Source: Halomonas sp. | GTDB lineage: Bacteria; Pseudomonadota; Gammaproteobacteria; Pseudomonadales; Halomonadaceae | NCBI RefSeq assembly: GCF_020832045.1 | Contig: NZ_JAFIFK010000046.1 | Span: 1 to 44,134 of the forward strand | Reading direction: 5' to 3' | DNA: 44,134 bases | Shown: positions 32,763 to 40,616 of the stretch, in pieces | Layout of the letters: the number at the start of each line of letters is the position of its first letter | Numbering within the stretch: the first letter of the stretch is position 1 | Notes under the pieces: generated by a model | What the model was told of the DNA's origin: nothing | The model's database searches: none | What the model saw: the letters and a program-made list of their open reading frames with translations, nothing else | Translations under genes and position numbers: made by a program

Positions 32763-33665
32763 ATGACGTGTGACGCCAGAGCCCTCGCCCTGATCGAAAC
32801 GTTCCTCGATGCCCTGTGGCTGGAGCGTGGCGCGAGCGAGCACACCCTGGCGGCTTACCGGCGCGATCTGGAGGCCTGGGCTAAGCGCCTGGGAGAGGCG
32901 GGCAGCGAACTGCTCGCGCCGGACGAAGGCCTGCTGCCAACCTGGCTCGAGGAGCGCCGTGCAGCGGGCTACCAGCTGCGCAGCAATGCCCGGCTGCTAT
33001 CGACTCTGCGCAGCTTCTACCGCTGGGCGTTGATCGAGGGGCGTATCGCACGCGATCCGCTGGCCGAGGTGCGTTTACCTCGGGTGCGTCCCAACCTGCC
33101 CGACACCCTTGAAGAGGACGAGGTGGAGCGCCTGCTGGCTGCCCCCGACCTTGCCACCGACCTCGGCCTGCGCGACCGTGCCATGCTCGAGGTGCTCTAC
33201 GGCTGCGGGCTACGCGTGTCGGAGCTGGTGGGGCTCAGCGTGGATGCCGTCAACTTGCGCCAGGGCGTGGTGCGGGTGCGCGGCAAGGGAGACAAGGATC
33301 GACTGGTCCCACTAGGGGAAGAGGCCGTACACTGGCTGACACGCTATTTGCGCAGCGCCCGTGGCGCGCTGATGACCGACGTGACACGGCCGGCACTGTT
33401 CCCTGGGCGTGGCGATAACTGTATGACGCGCCAGACGTTTTGGTATCGGATCAAGACGCATGCGCGTACGGCGGGCATCATGCGGCCGCTGTCGCCACAC
33501 ACGCTGCGGCATGCATTCGCCACACATCTATTGAATCATGGGGCCAATCTTCGTGTCGTACAGCTGCTGCTCGGCCACAGTGACCTGTCGACCACGCAGA
33601 TCTATACCCACGTTGCGCAGGCGCGACTCGAAGCCCTGCACGCCGACCATCATCCTCGAGGCTGA
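32763..33665 (+). CDS. xerD: Site-specific tyrosine recombinase XerD
   Basis: A 300-residue Xer recombinase. The catalytic set is complete: Arg151 (GLRVSEL), Lys175 (RGKGDK), His246-x-x-Arg249 (HTLRHAF), His272 (LGHSD) and the nucleophile Tyr281 (QIYTHV). With XerC it resolves chromosome dimers at dif. XerD rather than XerC is favoured by the direct neighbours dsbC, hom and thrC, a conserved order. AAGGAGAG precedes the ATG by about 6 nt. dsbC follows after 3 bp. Confidence 0.95.
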   Translation: MTCDARALALIETFLDALWLERGASEHTLAAYRRDLEAWAKRLGEAGSELLAPDEGLLPTWLEERRAAGYQLRSNARLLSTLRSFYRWALIEGRIARDPLAEVRLPRVRPNLPDTLEEDEVERLLAAPDLATDLGLRDRAMLEVLYGCGLRVSELVGLSVDAVNLRQGVVRVRGKGDKDRLVPLGEEAVHWLTRYLRSARGALMTDVTRPALFPGRGDNCMTRQTFWYRIKTHARTAGIMRPLSPHTLRHAFATHLLNHGANLRVVQLLLGHSDLSTTQIYTHVAQARLEALHADHHPRG

Positions 33666-33668
33666 ACC

Positions 33669-34424
33669 ATGACTGCGTTAACTCATCGCCTTGCCGCTTC
33701 CCTGCTCACTCTGGCAGTTCCCTTCGCCGCGCTCCTGTTGCCGGCCGCCGCGCTGGCCAGCGGCGCCGAACGACTGGCCGAGCGCCTGGAAGTCAATGGC
33801 CAGCAAATGCCGGTGGCCAGCGTTCACGAAACCCCACTGCCGGGCTTTTATCAGGTGCGCCTGGAAACCGGCGAGGCCTTCTACAGCGATGCCGAGGGCA
33901 AGTTCTTTCTGGTCGGCGATCTCTACGAGAATGGCGAGGGCGGGCTCACCAATCTGACCGAGCAGTCGCGTAACGACGAGCGCGCCGAGCAGCTCGCCCG
34001 GGTGCCCGAGAGCGAGCGGGTCATGTTCCGTACCACGGCCGAGTCTCGGGCGAAAATCTTCGTATTCACCGACACCACCTGCCCCTACTGCCGGCAGTTC
34101 CACGAGGAGGTGCCGAAGCTCAACGAGATGGGTATCGAAGTGCACTACCTGGCGTTCCCGCGCGCCGGCATGAACTCCCAGGGCGCTCGTATCCTCGAGC
34201 AGATCTGGTGCGCCGACAATGCCAGTGAAGCCATGAATGCAGCCAAGCGGGAGGAAGCGCTTGCGGGAAGCGGCGACTGCGACAATCCGGTCGAGTCACA
34301 GTATCATCTGGGCATGGCGGTGGGCGTGCAGGGAACGCCAGCCATCGTTTTGCCTGACGGCAGGCTGGTGCCGGGTTACGTGCCCGCCGAACGCCTGGCC
34401 GACATGCTTGGTCTGGCCGAGTGA
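33669..34424 (+). CDS. dsbC: Periplasmic thiol:disulfide isomerase DsbC
   Basis: A 251-residue DsbC. A signal peptide (about 1-30, ALA|SG) is followed by the dimerisation domain (about 31-95) and a thioredoxin domain with Cys138-Pro-Tyr-Cys141. The cis-proline loop GTPAIV is present. A second Cys pair (IWCAD and GDCDN) matches the structural disulfide of E. coli DsbC. It reshuffles wrong disulfides in the periplasm. It starts 3 bp after xerD. Confidence 0.95.
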   Translation: MTALTHRLAASLLTLAVPFAALLLPAAALASGAERLAERLEVNGQQMPVASVHETPLPGFYQVRLETGEAFYSDAEGKFFLVGDLYENGEGGLTNLTEQSRNDERAEQLARVPESERVMFRTTAESRAKIFVFTDTTCPYCRQFHEEVPKLNEMGIEVHYLAFPRAGMNSQGARILEQIWCADNASEAMNAAKREEALAGSGDCDNPVESQYHLGMAVGVQGTPAIVLPDGRLVPGYVPAERLADMLGLAE

Positions 34425-34519
34425 TTGGAAGAGTTGAGTGACGAGTGGAATGACAGACGGCAGACAGAGAGCTGCCAAATCAGTAAACGCTGGACATTGA
34501 CACTATGGGGAGCAGGACA

Positions 34520-35836
34520 TTGAAACCGGTGAGAGTGGGAATCTGTGGGCTGGGTACCGTCGGTGGCGGCACCTTCAACGTGCTGACGCGCAACGCCGAC
34601 GAAATTGCGCGGCGTGCCGGCCGTCCAATCGTCATTGAGCAGGTGGCACTGCGCAGCACCAACCCGGAGTGCGACCTCACCGGTATCAAGACCACCAGCG
34701 ATGTCTTCGAGGTGGCGCGCAACCCAGACGTCGATGTTCTCGTGGAGGTGCTGGGTGGCTATGACATCCCCCGCGAGCTTGTACTTACGGCCATCGCCAA
34801 CGGCAAGCACGTGGTTACCGCCAACAAGGCGTTGATCGCCGTGCACGGCAACGAAATCTTCAAAGCAGCTCATGAGCAGGGTGTCATCGTCGCCTTCGAG
34901 GCCGCCGTGGCCGGAGGCATTCCGGTGATCAAGTCGCTGCGTGAAGGGCTGGGTGCCAACCGCATCGAGTGGGTCGCGGGCATCATCAATGGCACCGGTA
35001 ACTACATTCTGACGCACATGCGTAGAGAGGGGCGCGCCTTCGAGGACGTGCTCGCCGAAGCCCAGGCGCTGGGCTACGCCGAGGCCGACCCGACCTTCGA
35101 TGTCGAAGGCATCGATGCCGCCCACAAACTCACCATCCTCGCTTCGATCGCCTACGGCGTGCCGCTGCAGTTCGAGAAGGCCTACACCGAGGGCATCTCG
35201 CGGGTCACCTACGACGACGTGATGCAGGCCGATAACCTGGGCTACGTCATCAAGCACCTGGGGATCTCCAAGCGAACCGAGCACGGGCTGGAGCTGCGCG
35301 TGCATCCGACCTTGATCCCCAAGGAGCGTCTGCTGGCCAACGTGCACGGGGTGAAGAACGCCATTGCCATCATGGGCGATGCCGTGGGACCGACCCTTTA
35401 CTATGGCGCCGGTGCCGGCTCCGAGCCGACCGCCTCGGCGGTGGTGGCCGACCTGCTTGATGTGGCGCGGGACATCACCACCGACCACCATTACCGCGTG
35501 CCTTATCTGGCCTTCAGCGGTATCGGTGAAGGCGACGGCGGGATGCCGATCCTGCCCATGGAGGATATCGTCACCGCCTACTACCTCAGGCTGCTGGCGG
35601 TGGATCGTCCCGGCGTGCTGGCGCGGGTGGCCACCATCCTCTCCGAACAGGGCATCTCCATCGAGGCACTGGTGCAGAAGGAAGCCACCGAAGGCGAGCT
35701 GGTACCGATCATCCTGCTGACCCACAGCTGTCGCGAGAAACACATGAACGAGGCGATTCGTCAGATCGAGTCGATGGCCGACATCGCCGGGCCGGTCACG
35801 CGGATTCGCGTCGAGTCTCTGGACGAGCAGGAGTAA
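34520..35836 (+). CDS. hom: Homoserine dehydrogenase (TTG start)
   Basis: A 438-residue monofunctional homoserine dehydrogenase. The NAD(P) loop GLGTVGGGTF comes first. The catalytic region VTANKALIAVHG, EAAVAGGIPVIKSLREGL and NGTGNYIL follows. A C-terminal ACT domain (about 355-438, LRLLAVDRPGVLARVATILSEQGISIE) suggests feedback by threonine. It reduces aspartate semialdehyde to homoserine. I chose the TTG at 34520 because it gives the conserved MKPVRVGICG start just after GAGCAGGA. An ATG at 34505 without a Shine-Dalgarno is the alternative. thrC follows after 4 bp. Confidence 0.96.
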   Translation: MKPVRVGICGLGTVGGGTFNVLTRNADEIARRAGRPIVIEQVALRSTNPECDLTGIKTTSDVFEVARNPDVDVLVEVLGGYDIPRELVLTAIANGKHVVTANKALIAVHGNEIFKAAHEQGVIVAFEAAVAGGIPVIKSLREGLGANRIEWVAGIINGTGNYILTHMRREGRAFEDVLAEAQALGYAEADPTFDVEGIDAAHKLTILASIAYGVPLQFEKAYTEGISRVTYDDVMQADNLGYVIKHLGISKRTEHGLELRVHPTLIPKERLLANVHGVKNAIAIMGDAVGPTLYYGAGAGSEPTASAVVADLLDVARDITTDHHYRVPYLAFSGIGEGDGGMPILPMEDIVTAYYLRLLAVDRPGVLARVATILSEQGISIEALVQKEATEGELVPIILLTHSCREKHMNEAIRQIESMADIAGPVTRIRVESLDEQE

Positions 35837-35840
35837 GGGC

Positions 35841-37229
35841 ATGCGCTATATCAGTACCCGTGGGCAGGCGCCTGCGCTCTCCTTCGAAGAGGTCGTCTTG
35901 ACCGGCATGGCCAGCGATGGCGGCCTCTACGTGCCGGAGCAGATTCCCCAGCTCTCGCGCGAAGATCTCCAGGCCATGGCCGGGCTCTCCTATGCCGAGA
36001 TCGCCTTTCGCGTGATGCAGCCGTTCGTCAATGGCGAGATCGACGACGAGACGTTTCGCGGCATCGTGCGCGACGCCTACGCCACCTTCAGCCACGACGC
36101 CGTGGTGCCGCTCAACCAGCTCGACGCCAACCACTTCCTGCTCGAGCTGTTCCACGGCCCGACGCTGGCGTTCAAGGACGTCGCCCTGCAACTGCTGGGT
36201 CGCATCCTCGATCATTTCCTGGCCAAGCGCGGCGAGCGCGCGGTGATCATGGGCGCCACTTCCGGCGATACCGGCTCGGCGGCCATCGAGGGCTGTCGCC
36301 ACTGCGACAACCTCGACATCTTCATCCTGCACCCGCACAAGCGGGTCTCCGAGGTGCAGCGCCGTCAGATGACCTCGGTGCTGGCCGACAACGTCTTCAA
36401 CATCGCTATCGAAGGCAACTTCGATGATGCCCAGGCCATGGTCAAGGCGAGCTTTGCCAATCAGGGCTTCCTCAACGGCACGCGCCTGGTGGCGGTGAAC
36501 TCGATCAACTGGGCGCGCATCATGGCTCAGATCGTCTACTACGTGGCCGCCGGCGTGGCGCTGGGCGCGCCGCACCGCCAGGTCAGCTTCTGCGTGCCCT
36601 CGGCCAACTTCGGCAACATCTTCGCCGGCTATATGGCCTACCGCATGGGCCTGCCGGTCAAGCAGTTCATCATCGCCACCAACGCCAACGACATCCTGCA
36701 CCGTACGATTGCCGCCAACGACTTCTCCAAGCAGGAGCTCAAGGCGACCCTCGCGCCCTCCATGGATATCGTCGTCTCCTCCAACTTCGAGCGCCTGCTG
36801 TTCGAGGCCTACGAGCGCGACGGCCATGCCGTGGCTGCGTTGCTCGAACGCTTTCAGAGCGAGCCCACGGCGCTGGCCGAGGCGCCGCTGGAGCGGCTGC
36901 GGGCGCTGTTCGTCAGCCACAGCGTCGACGATGCCACCATCCTCGAGGTGATTCGCGAGGCGCACCATCGCACCAAGGAGTTGCTCGACCCTCACACCGC
37001 TACCGGCTATCGTGCCGCCGAGCGAGCCCGGGCCGACGCCGAGACGCCGATGATCACCCTGGCCACGGCCCACCCGGCCAAGTTCGCCGAGGCGGTGGTC
37101 AAGGCGGGCTTCCCCGGGGTACCGCTGCCGCCGCACATGGACGATCTGCTGGAGCGCGAGGAGCGCTACACCGTGCTGCCGGCGGAGCTGGCGAAGGTGC
37201 AGGCGTTCGTGGCCCAGAATCGACGCTAG
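35841..37229 (+). CDS. thrC: Threonine synthase
   Basis: A 462-residue fold-type II PLP enzyme that converts O-phosphohomoserine to threonine. The N-terminus MRYISTRGQAPALSFEEVVLTG and the PLP lysine Lys112 in HGPTLAFKDVALQ are family signatures. So are GATSGDTGSAAIEG and the C-terminal ATAHPAKFAEAV. It is the long gammaproteobacterial type. It is 4 bp after hom and surely co-transcribed. Confidence 0.97.
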   Translation: MRYISTRGQAPALSFEEVVLTGMASDGGLYVPEQIPQLSREDLQAMAGLSYAEIAFRVMQPFVNGEIDDETFRGIVRDAYATFSHDAVVPLNQLDANHFLLELFHGPTLAFKDVALQLLGRILDHFLAKRGERAVIMGATSGDTGSAAIEGCRHCDNLDIFILHPHKRVSEVQRRQMTSVLADNVFNIAIEGNFDDAQAMVKASFANQGFLNGTRLVAVNSINWARIMAQIVYYVAAGVALGAPHRQVSFCVPSANFGNIFAGYMAYRMGLPVKQFIIATNANDILHRTIAANDFSKQELKATLAPSMDIVVSSNFERLLFEAYERDGHAVAALLERFQSEPTALAEAPLERLRALFVSHSVDDATILEVIREAHHRTKELLDPHTATGYRAAERARADAETPMITLATAHPAKFAEAVVKAGFPGVPLPPHMDDLLEREERYTVLPAELAKVQAFVAQNRR

Positions 37230-37273
37230 AAATACGCCAACCGTCGTCGGCCGGCTAGGGGCTGATCCGGCGA

Positions 37274-37337
37274 CAGCTCTATGCGGGGAGCTGTGAACCC
37301 CATCCCTGGGCGCTACCGATTCCATCCCTGGAATCGG
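37274..37337. repeat. Cluster of REP-like stem-loops after thrC
   Basis: Three hairpins follow each other: ACAGCTC / GAGCTGT around TATGCGGG, a CCCA-TCCC-TGGG stem-loop, and CCGATTCCA-TCCC-TGGAATCGG (37316-37337, perfect 9-bp stem). The last two share the same TCCC loop and CCA/TGG closing pairs, which suggests a repeat family. No T-runs follow. The whole 257-bp gap before recJ holds no other gene. Confidence 0.6.
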
Positions 37338-37486
37338 ACCCCCGCTACGACCTGTCCCCGGCGCCCCCTTGCTTCTAAGCTGGCCTGAGCGAGCAATAAG
37401 CAGTGCTTTTCGATACCTCAACTGCTCCTTGAGGCGAAATTTTCCAGGCCACATTGGGCCATACCCGTCATGCAACAGGAGCACAC

Positions 37487-39292
37487 TTGGACGTGACCGC
37501 GCCGCCCGATCTGCACGCCCGACTCAAGCCGCGGCTGATACTGCGTCCTAGGAACGAGGCGCTATATGCCCGTGCCCGTGGCGAGGGGCTCTCCGAGCTG
37601 CAGGCCCGGGTGTTGGCAGGCCGCCTGGCCGGTTACGACGGAGCGCTTGCGCCGCTCACACAGCCCAGCCTGCGCTATCTCGAACACCCGGAGCGTCTGG
37701 CCGACGGGCGACGCGCCGCCGAGCGCATCGCCCAGGCCGTGGTGGACGGCGAGCATATCGGCATCCTCACCGACTACGATGTGGATGGCATCACTTCCCA
37801 CGTGGTGATCCGGCGAACCCTGGTGGAGCTCTTCGGGGTCCCGGAGTCGCAACTTCACAGTCTTATCGGGCACCGCATCCACGACGGCTACGGCATCAGT
37901 CTGCCGTTGGTGGAGCGAACCCTGGGGCTCAAGCCACGACCGACCCTGGTCATCACTGCCGACTGCGGCAGCTCCGACGAGCCGCGCATTGCCCGGCTCA
38001 AAGCAGCGGGTGTCGACGTGGTGGTGAGCGACCACCACGCCCTACCGGTGGAAGGACCACCGGCCTCGGCCCATGCGGTGGTGAATCCGACACGCGACGA
38101 TTGCCAATACCCCGACCGCACCATTGCCGGCTGCATGGTGGCCTGGCTTGTGATGTCACTGACGCGCAGCGTGCTGATCGAGTGGGGCGCGATTTCCGAG
38201 GCCACCCCCAAGCTCTCTGCCTGGCTCTCCTACGTGGCGCTGGGCACCGTGGCCGACTGCGTGTCGCTGGGGGCGAGCCCGGCCAACCGTGCCGTGGTCA
38301 GCCATGGCCTGACACTGATCAATCGCATGGAGGCCGCCTGTTGGCGCGCCATGGCGACACGCCTGGGTGAGGACAGCGTACCGTTTTCCGCCGAGACGCT
38401 GGCTTTCCAGATGGGGCCGCGGATCAACGCCCGCTCGCGCCTCGACGATCCCTACGCCGCGCTGCACTTCATGCTGGCGGCGGATGACAGTACCGCGATA
38501 CGCCACCTGCAGACGCTGGATGACGACAACCAGTCGCGCAAGGCGATCGAGGCCGAAATGGTCGAAGAAGCCCGTGCCCTGGCCATGCCGCAGCTCGAAG
38601 TCGATCAGGTGGCGCTGGTGGTGTTCCTCGAAAGCGGCCATCCGGGCGTGCAGGGCATCGTCGCCTCGCGCCTGGTGCAGGCCTTTGGCCGCCCCGCACT
38701 TGTGCTGACACCGGCGGCAGCCCCCGGCATGCTTACCGGCTCAGGACGCTCCATCGAGGCGTTGCACCTGCGCGACGCATTGCAACGCACCTTCGAACTC
38801 GCCCCCGAGGCGCTGCCGCGTTTCGGCGGTCACCGCGGTGCTGCCGGGGTCGGCGTGCCGGTCGATCGGTTGGAAAGCTTCCGTGCAGCTTTCCTGCAGG
38901 CGGTGGACGAGCAACTGGGCGGTGCCGAACTCTACCCCCATGTTCTCACCGACGGTTCGCTTCTGCCGGAGCAGTTCCAGCTGGCTACGCTGGGCGAACT
39001 CGAGGCGCTGGGCCCCTACGGGCGTGAATTCGATGCCCCGCTGTTCGATGGCGAGTTCCTGATCGAGTCGATGCGCTCGGTAGGTGCCGAAGGCACCCAT
39101 CTCTCGATGCACCTTTCCACGGGCGTGACGAGCCTCAAGGCGATTTGGTTTCGCGCGCTCACGCCCGGGGAGCTGCCCCCCTTCGACATGGGCGACAAGC
39201 TGCGCTGTGCCTTCCGGCTCAGCCGTAACCGTTGGCGGGGTCAGGAGTCGCTGCAGCTGATGGTGGAGTACGCCGAACCGCTGGGAAACTGA
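37487..39292 (+). CDS. recJ: Single-strand DNA-specific exonuclease RecJ (TTG start)
   Basis: A 601-residue DHH/DHHA1 exonuclease. The motifs are TDYDVDG, TADCGSSD, SDHH and VNPTRDDC in the DHH half. HPGVQGIVASRL, GSGRSIEALHLRDAL and FGGHRGAAG mark the DHHA1 half, and an OB-fold C-terminus follows. It degrades ssDNA 5' to 3' with Mg or Mn in RecF-pathway and mismatch repair. TTG at 37487 has AGGAG 5 nt upstream; a TTG 11 codons earlier lacks one. The Val in DYDVDG, where many RecJ have Ala, is a mild variation. Confidence 0.9.
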   Translation: MDVTAPPDLHARLKPRLILRPRNEALYARARGEGLSELQARVLAGRLAGYDGALAPLTQPSLRYLEHPERLADGRRAAERIAQAVVDGEHIGILTDYDVDGITSHVVIRRTLVELFGVPESQLHSLIGHRIHDGYGISLPLVERTLGLKPRPTLVITADCGSSDEPRIARLKAAGVDVVVSDHHALPVEGPPASAHAVVNPTRDDCQYPDRTIAGCMVAWLVMSLTRSVLIEWGAISEATPKLSAWLSYVALGTVADCVSLGASPANRAVVSHGLTLINRMEAACWRAMATRLGEDSVPFSAETLAFQMGPRINARSRLDDPYAALHFMLAADDSTAIRHLQTLDDDNQSRKAIEAEMVEEARALAMPQLEVDQVALVVFLESGHPGVQGIVASRLVQAFGRPALVLTPAAAPGMLTGSGRSIEALHLRDALQRTFELAPEALPRFGGHRGAAGVGVPVDRLESFRAAFLQAVDEQLGGAELYPHVLTDGSLLPEQFQLATLGELEALGPYGREFDAPLFDGEFLIESMRSVGAEGTHLSMHLSTGVTSLKAIWFRALTPGELPPFDMGDKLRCAFRLSRNRWRGQESLQLMVEYAEPLGN

Positions 39293-39395
39293 CAGGCTAA
39301 TCCGCGCTGCGGTGAGCGCGGTCAATGATTTACTTGGACTCAGCCGCTAGAATCCGCTGCGTTCGGCTTGCCTTCTCCTGTCCAAGGAAACGTGA

Positions 39396-40013
39396 ATGGA
39401 TCCACAAGATCTCCCCACCGACCCCCATCGCCCCTATGAAGATGTCATGGCAATGCTGGTGGGCACGCTATTCGTTGCTCTCGGTGTCAGCTTTTACACC
39501 CAGGCGCTGCTGCTTACCGGCAGTACCGCGGGCATGGCCTTCCTGCTGCAGTACGCCACCGGCTGGCGCTTCGGGATATGGTTCTTTCTGATCAATTTGC
39601 CGTTCTACTACCTGGCGGTGAAACGCATGGGTTGGTCGTTCACCCTGCGTACCTTTGTTGCCATCGCACTGGTATCGCTGTTCTCCGAGCTGACCGGCAA
39701 GTGGGTGAGCTTCGAGACCCTCAATCCGCTCTACGCCTCGTTGATGGGCGGGAGTCTGATCGGTATCGGCATGCTGGTGCTGTTTCGCCACCGTACCAGC
39801 CTCGGCGGTATCAACATTCTTGCGCTCTACCTGCAAGGACGCTATGGCCTGCGAGCGGGCTACGTGCAGCTCGGTATCGACGGGCTGATCATGCTTGCCG
39901 CTTTCCTGGTGCTGCCGGCCGACAGGGTAGGGCTCTCGGTGCTGGGGGCAGTGGCGCTCAACCTGATCATCGCCTTGAATCACAAGCCCGGCCGCTATAT
40001 GGGCGTGAGCTGA
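39396..40013 (+). CDS. YitT-family membrane protein
   Basis: A 205-residue integral membrane protein with five to six hydrophobic segments and a short hydrophilic N-terminus. Blocks VGTLFVALGVSFYTQALLLTGSTAGMAFLLQYATGW and GIGMLVLFRHRTSLGGINILALYLQGRYG match the YitT/YczE-like family. Function is unknown. AAGGAAA precedes the ATG. A 7-bp GC hairpin (39302-39321) separates it from recJ. Confidence 0.8.
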   Translation: MDPQDLPTDPHRPYEDVMAMLVGTLFVALGVSFYTQALLLTGSTAGMAFLLQYATGWRFGIWFFLINLPFYYLAVKRMGWSFTLRTFVAIALVSLFSELTGKWVSFETLNPLYASLMGGSLIGIGMLVLFRHRTSLGGINILALYLQGRYGLRAGYVQLGIDGLIMLAAFLVLPADRVGLSVLGAVALNLIIALNHKPGRYMGVS

Positions 40014-40053
40014 AAAGAGTGCGCGCTCGGCCGCCGGCGGGCATGGCTCTTGT

Positions 40054-40473
40054 TCAGTAGTTGGGCCAGACGCCCGGCGTGGCCAGCTCGATGAGGTGTC
40101 CGTCGGGGTCGCGGAAGTAGAGGCTCTTGCCGCCGCGGGGCCAGTGAGTGCGGCCTTCGATGGCAACTCCGTGATCGTCTAGCTGTCGCTCCCAGGCACC
40201 AAGTTCCCGCTGCGCGATGGCGAAGGCAAGGTGTACCCGCCCCTTGCCGTCGTGGGGCGGAATGGTTCCCATCTCATTGGGCAGCACCACGGTTTCCAGC
40301 GTCTCACCCTTGAGGAAAAGCAGCAGCACCGAGCCGGCGCCGGCGTCATAGGCGGTGAAGCGGTGGTCGGCGTTGAAAGGCTCGAGCCCCATCACCCCTT
40401 CGAAAAAGACCCGCGCCCGGTCCATGTCGTCGACGTAGAGCGCGGTTTCCAGCACGCCATTGAGTCCAGGCAT
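40054..40473 (-). CDS. VOC-family (glyoxalase/dioxygenase fold) protein
   Basis: A 139-residue protein with two VOC beta-alpha-beta-beta-beta modules. Candidate metal ligands are His in GRVHLAFAI and Glu in the terminal GHLIELATPG. SLYFRDPDGHLIEL is the family's hallmark end. Members include glyoxalase I, fosfomycin-resistance enzymes and extradiol dioxygenases; the substrate is not readable. AAAGGAGAG lies about 7 nt before the ATG. Confidence 0.88.
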   Translation of the reverse strand: MPGLNGVLETALYVDDMDRARVFFEGVMGLEPFNADHRFTAYDAGAGSVLLLFLKGETLETVVLPNEMGTIPPHDGKGRVHLAFAIAQRELGAWERQLDDHGVAIEGRTHWPRGGKSLYFRDPDGHLIELATPGVWPNY

Positions 40474-40541
40474 GGCATCACTCTCCTTTAGCCATATGCT
40501 TTCAGCTTAGCAGGTGCTCTCGGTGCTCTCGGTGGGCCGGC

Positions 40542-40616
40542 TCAGCGGCGCCACCAGAACCACCACACAATGGTGGCGATGAGGGTCAGGCCCGCGAGGT
40601 TGACGATCCAGCTCAT
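40542..40616 (-). CDS. 24-residue membrane peptide at the end of copA
   Basis: A tiny frame, [20 protein letters not shown] then WWRR, whose first 20 residues are one membrane helix. It has a perfect AAGGAGGT Shine-Dalgarno 6 nt before its ATG, and the ATG overlaps the copA stop (ATGA). It resembles the membrane anchor at the N-terminus of small cupredoxin-like proteins encoded next to copper ATPases in Pseudomonas. Here the frame stops before any cupredoxin domain, so it may be a short subunit or a truncated remnant. Confidence 0.6.
   Translation of the reverse strand: MSWIVNLAGLTLIATIVWWFWWRR

Noticed and set aside
32763..33665. The tyrosine recombinase as a phage or integron integrase
   Set aside because: Its core length, complete Xer motifs and the xerD-dsbC-hom-thrC order mark it as the housekeeping XerD.
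34376..35842. A 488-codon minus-strand frame opposite hom
   Set aside because: Antisense shadow of homoserine dehydrogenase with no domain pattern.
35796..37484. A 562-codon minus-strand frame opposite thrC
   Set aside because: It is a mirror of the strongly conserved threonine synthase gene, with low-complexity Val/Gly/His-rich content and no Shine-Dalgarno.
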